NCBI GenBank assembly: GCA_041874725.1
Contig: CP097466.1
Span: forward strand, 6,076,001-6,140,000
Direction: 5' to 3'
DNA length: 64,000 nucleotides
From: Duganella sp. BuS-21
GTDB taxonomy: Bacteria; Pseudomonadota; Gammaproteobacteria; Burkholderiales; Burkholderiaceae_D
Below the pieces are notes generated by a model. That model was not told where the DNA came from. It was given only the letters and a program-made list of their open reading frames with translations, and searched no databases. Shown here piece after piece: positions 56,545 to 64,000 of the stretch; the stretch's first letter is position 1; every line of letters begins with the position of its first letter. Made by a program: the position numbers and the translations under genes.

Positions 56545-57711
56545 TTATTTACCAGCAGCGGCGGCGACAACGCTCTTCGCTGCATCTTCCATCGTGTCGG
56601 CGGCGATGATCGGCAGGCCGGAGTCAGCCAGCATCTTCTTGCCCAGATCTTCGTTGGTGCCCTTCATGCGCACGACCAGCGGTACTTGCAGCGAAACGGC
56701 TTTCGATGCCGTGATCACGCCTTCGGCGATCACGTCGCAACGCATGATGCCGCCGAAGATGTTGACCAGGATGGCTTTCAGGCCTGGGTTTTTCAACATG
56801 ATCTTGAAGGCTTCGGTCACTTTCTCAGCCGTGGCGCCACCGCCGACGTCCAGGAAGTTGGCAGGCTCGCCGCCGAACAGCTTGATGGTGTCCATGGTGG
56901 CCATGGCCAGGCCGGCGCCGTTCACCAGGCAGCCGATGTTGCCGTCCAGCGAGATGTAAGCCAGGTCGAATTTCGATGCTTCAACTTCAGCTGGATCTTC
57001 TTCGTCGATGTCGCGGTAAGCGACGATTTCTGGTTGACGGTACAGTGCGTTGGCGTCGAAGTTGAACTTGGCGTCCAGCGCGATGATCTTGCCCGAACCG
57101 GTCACGATCAGTGGGTTGATTTCGGCCAGCGACGAGTCGGTTTCCCAGTAGGCTTTGTACAGGCCTTGCAGGTTGGTGACGGCGTCGGCGATCGAGCCTT
57201 CCGGTACGCCGATTTTGGCGGCGATGTCAGCGGCTTCCGCATCGGTCAGACCGACCACTGGATCGATAGCGATCGAGTGGATTTTTTCTGGGTGGGACTC
57301 AGCAACTTCTTCGATGTCCATGCCGCCTTCCGACGAAGCCATCAGCACAACGCGCTGGCTTACACGGTCGGTCACCAGCGAAACGTACAGTTCCTGCTTG
57401 ATGTCCGCGCCTTCTTCGATCAGCAGGCGACGTACTTTTTGGCCTTCAGGGCCGGTCTGATGGGTGATCAGCTGCATGCCCAGGATCTGGTCTGCGTATT
57501 CTTTGACTTGTTCGAGCGACTTGGCAACTTTCACGCCGCCGCCTTTGCCACGGCCACCGGCGTGGATTTGCGCTTTTACAACCCAGACTGGGCCGCCCAA
57601 GGTTTCAGCAGCTTTCACTGCTTCTTCAACGGACAGGCACGGAATGCCGCGCGGTACCGTCACTCCGTATTTTCGGAGGATTTCTTTGCCCTGATACTCA
57701 TGGATTTTCAT
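56545..57711 (-). CDS. sucC: Succinyl-CoA synthetase beta subunit
   Basis: A 388-residue ATP-grasp subunit. [17 protein letters not shown] starts the protein. [73 protein letters not shown] and [17 protein letters not shown] are diagnostic. It is the first gene of the sucCD operon. Upstream is a 471-base region, presumably holding its promoter. Confidence 0.97.
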   Translation of the reverse strand: MKIHEYQGKEILRKYGVTVPRGIPCLSVEEAVKAAETLGGPVWVVKAQIHAGGRGKGGGVKVAKSLEQVKEYADQILGMQLITHQTGPEGQKVRRLLIEEGADIKQELYVSLVTDRVSQRVVLMASSEGGMDIEEVAESHPEKIHSIAIDPVVGLTDAEAADIAAKIGVPEGSIADAVTNLQGLYKAYWETDSSLAEINPLIVTGSGKIIALDAKFNFDANALYRQPEIVAYRDIDEEDPAEVEASKFDLAYISLDGNIGCLVNGAGLAMATMDTIKLFGGEPANFLDVGGGATAEKVTEAFKIMLKNPGLKAILVNIFGGIMRCDVIAEGVITASKAVSLQVPLVVRMKGTNEDLGKKMLADSGLPIIAADTMEDAAKSVVAAAAGK

Positions 57712-58182
57712 GCTGGCTTCCCTTCTGATGCTGATGTGTATAAATCGGTTGAATGATTAAGCAGATAATATTGCTACGCGCTACCCGGTGCTGCTTTGTC
57801 CACCCAGCGCGGGTAAAACTTGGCCGCTGCGCCGCGTATGCGGCACAGGACTTGAAATTGGGGTCGAAATGGTGTTTGATGCAGAGGGGTGCCGCCAATA
57901 TCCCGCGAGCCATCCTTGCTTGGGACGGCAATAGCGCGCGTGGGCCGTAGCGCACGTCGGATGACTGGAGTTAACAGAGACATAAGATCGATACCGCTCT
58001 CGCGGCATGTAATTAGTTAGCAGCCTGGCGCGTTTCTCTTATTAAAAACGCACGTTGCCGCAGCTTCTACGGACAACCACCGCACCCGCGGTGCTGCAAA
58101 AACCTGCAAAGTGTAGCACACCCAAGACCGTCTTGGCATGTGCCCAATGCCAACTCATCGCATATCTTTATGCGCGCCATGG
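57712..58182. other. 471-base intergenic region between sucC and the sulfatase-fold gene
   Basis: It serves as the 5' region of sucC and as the 3' region of the transferase gene (both minus strand). GC-rich and AT-rich blocks alternate, with short inverted repeats such as TTGGCAT at 58133-58139 and ATGCCAA at 58147-58153. Several open frames of 65-85 codons exist, but none has a ribosome site or plausible protein composition. A structured sucC leader is possible but cannot be shown by eye. Confidence 0.4.
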
Positions 58183-59805
58183 CTAGCGCAGGGCGTCGTA
58201 TGGCGTGGTCGTTTGCAGGTTGACCATCACCTCGCGCGCCTGCTCTTCATAGGAGGACGACAGCAAACTGCGGCGCCCATCGCGGCCGTTCCACTGCACG
58301 CCGCCGGCCTCCAATAGCGATGCAAAAATATCGACGTGGCTGATTTTCTTTAGGTGGTTGGCGCGCAACGCTGGCACGGCGGCGGGATGGGCGGCGCGGT
58401 AGGCCGCGTTCATCCACGCCAGCAGAGGCACGTGAATGTCGTGGCGGGTCGGGCCGGTTTGCGCGTGCATGAACAGGCCGCGTTCGTCGTCGAACAGGTT
58501 TTCGCCGTGGTCGGAGGTGAACAGCAGTATGGCCGGGCGGCGCTCGGTGCGCAGTACCGCGATCACGCGGGCCAGGAAGCGGTCGGTCTCGACCACCGTG
58601 TTGTCGTAGGAATTAATGGCGGCCTGCTTGTGCTGCGCCAGCGGCTGCTCGATGCCGAGGTCGCGCAGCGTTGGGGTGTAGATGCGCGAGGCGGCGCTGT
58701 AACGCTCCTCATAGGGAATGTGGCTGCCGATCATATGCAGCACCACGAACTGGCGCGGGCCGGCCTGGCGCACGAAGGAGGTGAACAGCGGCAGCAGGTT
58801 GTCGTCGGTGCGCAGGTGGGTGTCCTGTGCGCTGGTCGCGTGCTCGACCACGTCGAGGCTGCGGCTGTACGGTATCGGTTCCTGGTTGGAGAGCCAGGCG
58901 GTACGGAAGCCGGCTTCGGCGAAGGTGTGCGGCAGGCTGGCGCGACTGGCACCGGCACCGGTCCGCCAGGCGACGATGCCGGGCACGGCTTGATGGGTCC
59001 AGTTGGCGGTGGCGGCCACGTCGGGAAAGGACAGCAGCTCATCGCCGAGCGCCGCCAGCTGTGGCGTGGTGTTGCGCGCGTAGCCGTTAAGGCCGAGGTG
59101 ATCGGCGCGCAGGCTTTCGCCGATCACCAGCACCACCAGCACAGCCTTGTCGGCGCCGGCATCGGCAGAGCGGCCATGCACGCTGGCGAACTCGCTGCCG
59201 CCCTGCTCCTGCTGCGCCAGGCGCAGCAGCGACATCGCCAGGCCGCTAGGGAAAGCGAGATTGAGGGTCGATTGTTCCAGCAGCGGCGGCCAGCGCCATT
59301 GCTGCGCCAGCGTTTGCCGGCCCACCAGCGCCAGCATCACATACAGCAGCAGCGCCGCCAACAGACGCTTACGCGCCGGCCCGGTCAAGGTCCAGTCGCG
59401 CGGAATGGAGCGCGCCAGCAGCACATATATAAGCAAGGCGAGCGGAACAAGTGCAAGGCGCCAGCCGAACGCGGACAGCACTTGCCAGCTGAGCACGGGG
59501 CTGGTGTGCAAGGCCGAAGCCAGCAAGGCGTCGCCCGGCACGCTGCCGTAGAGCAGCGTCAGATAAACATAGGGCAGCACCAGCAGGGCCAGCGGAGAAC
59601 ACAGCAGGAAGTGGCGGCGCAGATTCGGTATCGCCACCAGGGGCGCGGCCATTAGCGCCAGAGATAGCAGTGTCAAGGATAGCAGCGCCGGGGCAAAGCC
59701 TACGCCGCGCAAATGATCGGTGTTGAATACCGCGAGAGTGGGCAGCCACAGCCAGGCTGCCAGCGCCAGCGCCTTGAACAGATCGCGCGGGCGGCTAGTC
59801 GTCAA
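58183..59805 (-). CDS. Sulfatase-fold membrane transferase (phosphoethanolamine-transferase-like)
   Basis: A protein of about 540 residues. Five N-terminal helices (about 10-200) are followed by a periplasmic alkaline-phosphatase-superfamily domain with [20 protein letters not shown] (metal-binding Glu), a candidate nucleophile Thr in [23 protein letters not shown] (metal Asp-His), and [11 protein letters not shown]. This is the EptA/OpgE layout. Unlike EptA-type enzymes, the periplasmic domain contains no cysteine. It probably transfers a phospho-group to lipid A, glucan or another envelope glycan. The start is best placed at a TTG (59805), inside the recX stop region; upstream residues in the same frame belong to recX in another frame. 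Confidence 0.78.
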   Translation of the reverse strand: MTTSRPRDLFKALALAAWLWLPTLAVFNTDHLRGVGFAPALLSLTLLSLALMAAPLVAIPNLRRHFLLCSPLALLVLPYVYLTLLYGSVPGDALLASALHTSPVLSWQVLSAFGWRLALVPLALLIYVLLARSIPRDWTLTGPARKRLLAALLLYVMLALVGRQTLAQQWRWPPLLEQSTLNLAFPSGLAMSLLRLAQQEQGGSEFASVHGRSADAGADKAVLVVLVIGESLRADHLGLNGYARNTTPQLAALGDELLSFPDVAATANWTHQAVPGIVAWRTGAGASRASLPHTFAEAGFRTAWLSNQEPIPYSRSLDVVEHATSAQDTHLRTDDNLLPLFTSFVRQAGPRQFVVLHMIGSHIPYEERYSAASRIYTPTLRDLGIEQPLAQHKQAAINSYDNTVVETDRFLARVIAVLRTERRPAILLFTSDHGENLFDDERGLFMHAQTGPTRHDIHVPLLAWMNAAYRAAHPAAVPALRANHLKKISHVDIFASLLEAGGVQWNGRDGRRSLLSSSYEEQAREVMVNLQTTTPYDALR

Positions 59806-60247
59806 AGTCGGCGCCCTTGAGCGCCCTGAGTACGGCGCGCTGGGAGAAGCCACGTTGCAACAGGAAGCGCATTTGCTTGTTGCGTTCCTGCGGATCGGTG
59901 GCGACGGTGCCGAACTTGCGCTGCCAGACTTCGTTGGCACGCTCGATTTCGGTGTCGGCCAGGCCGGACTTGAGTTCCTGCAGCGCCTCGCCCTGCACGC
60001 CGTGACTTTGCAGCTCGGCTACGATGCGGCTGTTGCCGTAGCGGGCGGCACGCCGGTGGATCAGCGATTCGGAAAAGCGTTCCTGCGACAGCCAGTTGTT
60101 CTTTTCCAGGAAGTCGAGCAGGGCGTCGATGTCGTCGCCCTCCTGCGCATACTTGGACAGCTTGCGGCCAAGCTCCAGCCTGCTGTGCTCGCGCATGGAC
60201 AGAAAGCGCAAGGCCCGCGCTTTCAGGCTAAGTTGCGGCGCAGCCAT
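59795..60247 (-). CDS. recX: Regulatory protein RecX
   Basis: A 150-residue helical protein made of three-helix repeats. [45 protein letters not shown] and [14 protein letters not shown] are family motifs. It binds RecA filaments and limits their extension. It is eight bases downstream of recA in the usual recA-recX operon and overlaps the start of the membrane transferase. It likely shares LexA control. Confidence 0.93.
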   Translation of the reverse strand: MAAPQLSLKARALRFLSMREHSRLELGRKLSKYAQEGDDIDALLDFLEKNNWLSQERFSESLIHRRAARYGNSRIVAELQSHGVQGEALQELKSGLADTEIERANEVWQRKFGTVATDPQERNKQMRFLLQRGFSQRAVLRALKGADFDD

Positions 60248-60255
60248 GGAGCTCG

Positions 60256-61365
60256 TTAGGCGGCGTCGGCCTTGTCGGCCTTGTCGGCCTTATCAGCCTT
60301 GTCGACCGACTTCAGCTTGACGACCGTGCTGTTGGCCAGCGGCGGCAGCGTGCGCACGCCCAGCGATTCGCGCACCTTGTTTTCGATTTCCCACGCCAGT
60401 TCCGGGCGTTCCTGCAAGAAGAGGCGGGCGTTGTCCTTGCCTTGGCCGACGCGTTCGCCGTTGTAGCTATACCACGAGCCCGATTTCTCGACGATCTTCG
60501 CTTCCACACCCAGATCCAGGATCTCGCCTTCGCGCGAGGTGCCGGCGCCATACAGGATGTCGAAGTGCGCTTCCTTGAACGGTGGTGCAATCTTGTTCTT
60601 GACGACCTTGACCTTGGTTTCGTTGCCGATCACCTCGTCGCCCGATTTGATCGAGCCGGTGCGGCGGATATCCAGGCGCACGGAGGCGTAGAACTTCAGC
60701 GCGTTGCCGCCGGTGGTGGTTTCCGGCGAACCGAACATCACACCGATCTTCATGCGGATCTGGTTGATGAAGATCACCAGGGTATTGGTGCGGTTGATCG
60801 AGCCGGTCAGCTTGCGCAGCGCTTGCGACATCAGGCGCGCTTGCAGGCCCGGCAGGGAATCGCCCATGTCGCCTTCGATCTCGGCACGCGGGGTCAGTGC
60901 GGCGACCGAGTCGATCACCACCATGTCGACGGAACCGGAACGCACCAGCGCGTCGCAGATTTCCAGCGCTTGTTCGCCGGTGTCCGGCTGCGAGATCAGC
61001 AGTTCGTGCAGGTTGACACCCAGTTTCTGCGCATAGCCGACGTCCAGCGCGTGCTCGGCGTCGATAAAGGCGCAGGTGCCGCCCAGTTTCTGCATTTCCG
61101 CGATGGTTTGCAGGGTCAGCGTGGTTTTGCCCGACGATTCAGGACCGTAGATTTCCACCACGCGGCCGCGCGGCAGGCCGCCGACGCCCAGCGCCACGTC
61201 CAAACCCAGCGAGCCGGTCGACACGACCTGCACTTCTTCGATAGGAGCACTGGCGTCCATGCGCATGACGGAGCCTTTACCGAATTGCTTCTCGATCTGG
61301 GCCAGCGCCGCTGCCAGCGCCTTGGCTTTTTCAGATGCAGGTACTACGCCTTTTTTATCGTCCAT
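60256..61365 (-). CDS. recA: Recombinase RecA
   Basis: A 369-residue recombinase. Walker A is [13 protein letters not shown], followed by [40 protein letters not shown] and [35 protein letters not shown] (loop L2). It forms filaments on single-stranded DNA, drives homologous recombination and triggers LexA cleavage. The extreme C-terminus is a Lys-Ala-Asp repeat ([12 protein letters not shown]) encoded by a nine-base tandem repeat. A LexA box lies upstream. Cotranscribed with recX. Confidence 0.98.
   Translation of the reverse strand: MDDKKGVVPASEKAKALAAALAQIEKQFGKGSVMRMDASAPIEEVQVVSTGSLGLDVALGVGGLPRGRVVEIYGPESSGKTTLTLQTIAEMQKLGGTCAFIDAEHALDVGYAQKLGVNLHELLISQPDTGEQALEICDALVRSGSVDMVVIDSVAALTPRAEIEGDMGDSLPGLQARLMSQALRKLTGSINRTNTLVIFINQIRMKIGVMFGSPETTTGGNALKFYASVRLDIRRTGSIKSGDEVIGNETKVKVVKNKIAPPFKEAHFDILYGAGTSREGEILDLGVEAKIVEKSGSWYSYNGERVGQGKDNARLFLQERPELAWEIENKVRESLGVRTLPPLANSTVVKLKSVDKADKADKADKADAA
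60265..60300. repeat. Nine-base tandem repeat at the recA 3' end
   Basis: Four units of GTCGGCCTT (the last one diverged to ATCAGCCTT) encode the repeated Lys-Ala-Asp tail of RecA. Unit gain or loss would keep the frame and change only the acidic/basic tail length. Confidence 0.85.
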
Positions 61366-61405
61366 AATGTGCTTTCAGCCAGTGGGTTGTTCAGTACAGG
61401 TAGCA

Positions 61406-61421
61406 CTGTATAAAAAAACAG
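61406..61421 (-). promoter_or_regulatory. LexA (SOS) box of recA-recX
   Basis: CTGTATAAAAAAACAG fits the CTGT-N8-ACAG consensus exactly. It lies 41 bases upstream of the recA ATG and overlaps the likely -10 (TATACA on the minus strand); TTGCAT at 61428-61433 is a possible -35. Confidence 0.88.
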
Positions 61422-61517
61422 TGCTTAATGCAAGCGGGATTTGGTATTTCTTTGAATTCTTTGCGAAAACACAAAAAGTCGCCAGAATAGCGGCTTGTGC
61501 AGCCGGAGACGTTTTAT

Positions 61518-62228
61518 ATGCGTATTTTACTTGCCGAAGACGATGGCGTGCTGGCCGACGGCCTGACCCGCTCATTGCGACAATCCGGCTATGCCATCGA
61601 TTGCGTCAGCAACGGCCAGGAGGCCGACACCGCCCTCTCGACCCAGGAATTCGACCTGCTGATCCTGGACCTGGGCCTGCCCAGGCTGTCCGGGCTGGAA
61701 GTGCTGCGCCGCCTGCGTTCGCGCGGCTCGCTGCTGCCGGTGCTGATTCTGACCGCCGCCGATTCCATCGAACAACGGGTCAACGGCCTCGACCTGGGCG
61801 CCGACGATTACATGGCCAAGCCTTTCGCCCTGTCCGAGCTGGAGGCGCGGGTGCGCGCCCTGGTGCGGCGCGGCGCCGGCGGCGGCGCCACCGTCATCAA
61901 GCACGGCCCGCTGAGCTACGACCAGGTCGGCCGCAGCGCCTACATCAACGAACAAATGCTGGACCTGTCGGCCCGCGAGCTGGGTCTGCTGGAAATCCTG
62001 CTGGCCCGCAGCGGCCGCCTGGTCTCGAAGGAACAACTGGTCGACCACCTGTGCGAATGGGGCGAGGAAGTCAGCAACAACGCCATCGAAGTCTATGTGC
62101 ACCGCCTGCGCAAGAAGATCGAAGTGGGCGGCGTGCGCATCGTCACCGTGCGCGGGCTCGGCTACTGCCTGGAGAAATTCAACGAAGCGGCGCGCGCCAG
62201 CACCGAGGCCGGGGATGCCAGCAAGTGA
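61518..62228 (+). CDS. OmpR-family response regulator, TctD-like
   Basis: A 236-residue regulator. The receiver starts MRILLAEDDGVLADGL, with the phospho-acceptor aspartate in LLILDLGLPRLSG and the lysine in MAKPFALSE. The winged-helix domain contains LSARELGLLEILLARSG, SNNAIEVYVHRLRKKIE and TVRGLGYCLEK. The ATG at 61518 follows GGAG. It is coupled by GTGA to the kinase gene. It resembles TctD/QseB regulators. The transport genes that follow suggest control of organic-acid uptake. Confidence 0.93.
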   Translation: MRILLAEDDGVLADGLTRSLRQSGYAIDCVSNGQEADTALSTQEFDLLILDLGLPRLSGLEVLRRLRSRGSLLPVLILTAADSIEQRVNGLDLGADDYMAKPFALSELEARVRALVRRGAGGGATVIKHGPLSYDQVGRSAYINEQMLDLSARELGLLEILLARSGRLVSKEQLVDHLCEWGEEVSNNAIEVYVHRLRKKIEVGGVRIVTVRGLGYCLEKFNEAARASTEAGDASK

Positions 62229-63739
62229 CGCCACCGGACGCCACCGAACTCGAATATCAACCGCCGCCGCCCGAGGCCGACGAGGATATCCAGCACTCGC
62301 TGTTCGGTGAAATCCTCGACTGGATGCTGGCCCCGCTGCTGCTGCTGTGGCCGATGAGCATCGCCATCACCTACCTGGTCGCCAAGTCGATCGCCAACCA
62401 GCCCTTCGACCACGCGCTGGAGGACAGCGTCACCGTGCTGGCCCAGCAGGTGCGCGCGGTCGACGGCAAGATCATCAAGAGCCTGTCCGGCTCGGCGCGC
62501 GACATCCTGCGCGCCGACGATATCGACAACGTCTACTTCCAGATCCAGGGCCCGCGCGGCGAGCACATCGACGGCGACCGCGACATGCCGCAGCCCATCC
62601 TCGACGACGAAGACAAGACCAGCTCCGGCGGCGTGCGCTTCCGCAACGACAGCATGCACGGCACCTCGGTGCGCATCGCCTTCGCCTACGTGCAGCTGGA
62701 ACGCAGCGACGGCAGCACGCCGCAACTGGCGCTGGTGCAGGTGGCGGAAACGCTGGAAAAGCGCGCCCAGCTGGCCAACGCCATCATCAAGGGCGTGATC
62801 CTGCCGCAGTTCATCGTGCTGCCGATCGTGCTTGCTTTAGTTTGGTTTGCCCTGGCGCGCGGACTGTCGCCGCTGGCGCAGCTGCAAGAACGCATCCGCG
62901 CACGCAGCTCGGAAGACCTGAGCCCGATCGCCTCCAACCAGGTGCCGGAGGAAATCTCGCCGCTGGTGCGTTCGCTCAACGAAATGCTGTCGCGCCTGTC
63001 GCTGACCATCGACATGCAAAAGCGCTTCATCGCCGACGCCGCGCACCAGATGCGCACGCCGCTGGCCGGCATGCGCATGCAGTCCGAGCTGGCGCTGCGC
63101 CAGACCGACCGCGGCGAAATCCACCGCTCGCTGGAACAGCTGGCCAAGAGTTCGGAAGCGGCGACGCGCCTGGTCAACCAATTGCTGGCCCTGGCGCGCG
63201 CCGAGAACCAGCCGCAGACCGGCAGCGCCATGCAGCCGCTCGACCTGGCCGAGCTGGCCCGCACCGTGGTGCAGGACTGGGTGCAGGCCTCGTTCGCCCA
63301 CCGCATCGACCTCGGTTTCGAAGCCCCGCAGGAATCGCTGCGGATCACCGGCAACCCGACCATGCTGCGCGAATTGCTGTCCAACCTGATCGACAACGCG
63401 CTGCGCTACACGCCAACCGGCGGCAGCGTCACCGTGCGCGTGCGCCAGGAACCCGAGTACGTTTGCCTGGAAGTCGAGGATACCGGCCCCGGCATCGCCC
63501 CGGCCGAGCGCGAGCGCGTGTTCGAGCGCTTCTACCGCATCCTCGGCAACAGCGCCGAGGGCAGCGGCCTGGGGCTGGCCATTGTGCGCGAGATCGCCCA
63601 ACAGCACGGCGCCGTGGTCGACCTCTTCAACAATCCGCGCGCGGCCCCGCCCAAGCAACCGGGCGCGCTGTTCCGCCTCAGCTTCCCGCTGCCGGCGACG
63701 GCGGCGGAACCAGACCTGGAGCCGCCGCACTATGGATAA
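62225..63739 (+). CDS. Sensor histidine kinase, TctE-like
   Basis: A 504-residue membrane kinase. TM1 is at about 36-55 (MLAPLLLLWPMSIAITYLVA), followed by a periplasmic sensor domain with an N-terminal 2CSK-type pattern (about 56-180), and TM2 at about 192-214 (FIVLPIVLALVWFALARGL). HisKA has the histidine in ADAAHQMRTPLAGMRMQ, the N-box is LIDNALRYTP, G1 is DTGPGIAPAE, and G2 is GSGLGLAIVREIA. It starts with GTG in the regulator's stop (GTGA), so no longer upstream frame is needed. The overlap with the DUF4212 gene downstream makes a four-gene operon likely. Confidence 0.92.
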   Translation: MTPPDATELEYQPPPPEADEDIQHSLFGEILDWMLAPLLLLWPMSIAITYLVAKSIANQPFDHALEDSVTVLAQQVRAVDGKIIKSLSGSARDILRADDIDNVYFQIQGPRGEHIDGDRDMPQPILDDEDKTSSGGVRFRNDSMHGTSVRIAFAYVQLERSDGSTPQLALVQVAETLEKRAQLANAIIKGVILPQFIVLPIVLALVWFALARGLSPLAQLQERIRARSSEDLSPIASNQVPEEISPLVRSLNEMLSRLSLTIDMQKRFIADAAHQMRTPLAGMRMQSELALRQTDRGEIHRSLEQLAKSSEAATRLVNQLLALARAENQPQTGSAMQPLDLAELARTVVQDWVQASFAHRIDLGFEAPQESLRITGNPTMLRELLSNLIDNALRYTPTGGSVTVRVRQEPEYVCLEVEDTGPGIAPAERERVFERFYRILGNSAEGSGLGLAIVREIAQQHGAVVDLFNNPRAAPPKQPGALFRLSFPLPATAAEPDLEPPHYG

Positions 63740-63974
63740 ATCCGCGCGCATGCGACACTGGCGCCGGACGCGCCGCCTGAGCGCCCTGCTCCTGCTGCTG
63801 TGGCTGCTCACCACCTTTTGCGCCGCTTTCTTTGCGCGCGAGCTGGCCGGCCTCAGCGTGTTCGGCTGGCCGCTGTCGTTCTACCTGGCGGCGCAGGGCG
63901 CTTCGCTGGTCTACCTGGCCATCCTCGCCTTCTACGCCTGGCGCATGCGCAAGCTCGACAAGGACGCCGCGTGA
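63732..63974 (+). CDS. Sodium/solute symporter small subunit (DUF4212)
   Basis: An 80-residue membrane protein with two helices (about 14-36 and 42-68). WLLTTFCAAFFARELAGLSVFGWPLSFYLAAQGASLVYLAILAFYAWRM is split here into two segments: the first ends near ELAGLS and the second near the arginine pair. It matches the DUF4212/TIGR03647 family encoded next to SSS-family symporters. It overlaps the kinase gene by eight bases and the symporter by GTGA. It probably stabilises or regulates the transporter. Confidence 0.88.
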   Translation: MDKSARMRHWRRTRRLSALLLLLWLLTTFCAAFFARELAGLSVFGWPLSFYLAAQGASLVYLAILAFYAWRMRKLDKDAA

Positions 63975-64000
63975 AACCCGCCCGCACCTTCTTCCAGCGC
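63971..64000 (+). CDS. 5' end of a probable sodium:solute symporter (cut by the window)
   Basis: Only ten codons are visible, starting with GTG in a GTGA overlap with the DUF4212 gene (MKPARTFFQR). Identity is inferred from context: DUF4212 genes are normally followed by an ActP/SSS-family cation symporter for acetate or a similar acid. No family motif lies inside the window. Confidence 0.45.
   Translation, partial: MKPARTFFQR

Noticed and set aside
57753..58008. Small ORFs of 65-85 codons upstream of sucC
   Set aside because: They overlap one another on both strands, have no ribosome sites, and show no recognisable composition.
59806..59940. 45-residue N-terminal extension of the membrane transferase
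   Set aside because: It lies within recX in another frame and adds Ser/Arg-rich sequence without a membrane or signal role.

Overview
The window is GC-rich chromosomal DNA that reads as a beta-proteobacterium of the Burkholderiales, most likely the family Oxalobacteraceae (Massilia, Duganella or Janthinobacterium type). That placement rests on protein style and gene order (pgk-pyk-fba-purC-purE-purK-sua5; recA-recX; sucC-sucD next to an FHA gene and a type IV pilin). It is an inference, since no 16S gene is present. Almost all of the DNA is coding. I see no rRNA, tRNA, prophage, insertion sequence with a transposase, or CRISPR array.

Layout. 0.1-3.8 kb: a small membrane protein and a MacAB-type efflux operon. 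4-5.8 kb: two alpha/beta hydrolases. 5.8-10.2 kb: a large MHYT hybrid histidine kinase translationally coupled to an HD-GYP response regulator. 10.2-12.3 kb: an OmpR-type two-component pair. 12.3-16.6 kb: gmd, rmd and two glycosyltransferases, a probable GDP-D-rhamnose/D-rhamnan module. 16.8-19.1 kb: malic enzyme. 19.4-24.1 kb: thiL, a REC-PAS-GGDEF-EAL-REC protein and pncC. 24.2-25.5 kb: an orphan plasmid-transfer-like pair (TraL/StbB-type ATPase plus a TraM-like membrane protein). 25.5-26.9 kb: an ArsR/SmtB sensor with its operator and a His-rich CDF zinc exporter. 26.9-29.3 kb: cysK, an FKBP and tcdA. 29.3-31.9 kb: two exported unknown proteins and a gene relic. 31.9-35.6 kb: a hemerythrin-PdxH fusion, msrA, a flavin reductase and glutaryl-CoA dehydrogenase. 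35.6-39.5 kb: ompW and two secreted lipoprotein esterases. 39.6-47.5 kb: a long minus-strand run of glycolytic and purine genes. 47.6-53.2 kb: azlCD, a zinc-ribbon protein, hydrolases, bepA and moaC. 53.5-57.7 kb: a PilZ protein, pilin, FHA protein and sucCD. 58.2-61.4 kb: a sulfatase-fold transferase, recX and recA. 61.5-64 kb: a TctDE-like two-component system leading into a DUF4212/sodium-solute symporter pair cut by the window end.

Regulatory sites readable directly include a sigma-54 promoter for the pilin, a LexA box for recA, an ArsR-type operator for the zinc exporter, and several intrinsic terminators. Three dispersed GGGGTCAG palindromes look like one REP/MITE-like family, and a second inverted repeat family (ATTCCCGCG/CGCGGGAAT) brackets fba.

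The observations most worth following are the hemerythrin-PdxH fusion, the chromosomal TraL/TraM-like pair, the GGGGTCAG palindrome family with one structured long copy, and the concentration of cyclic-di-GMP proteins. No large accessory island is visible. All family names come from reading motifs by eye, without database searches.
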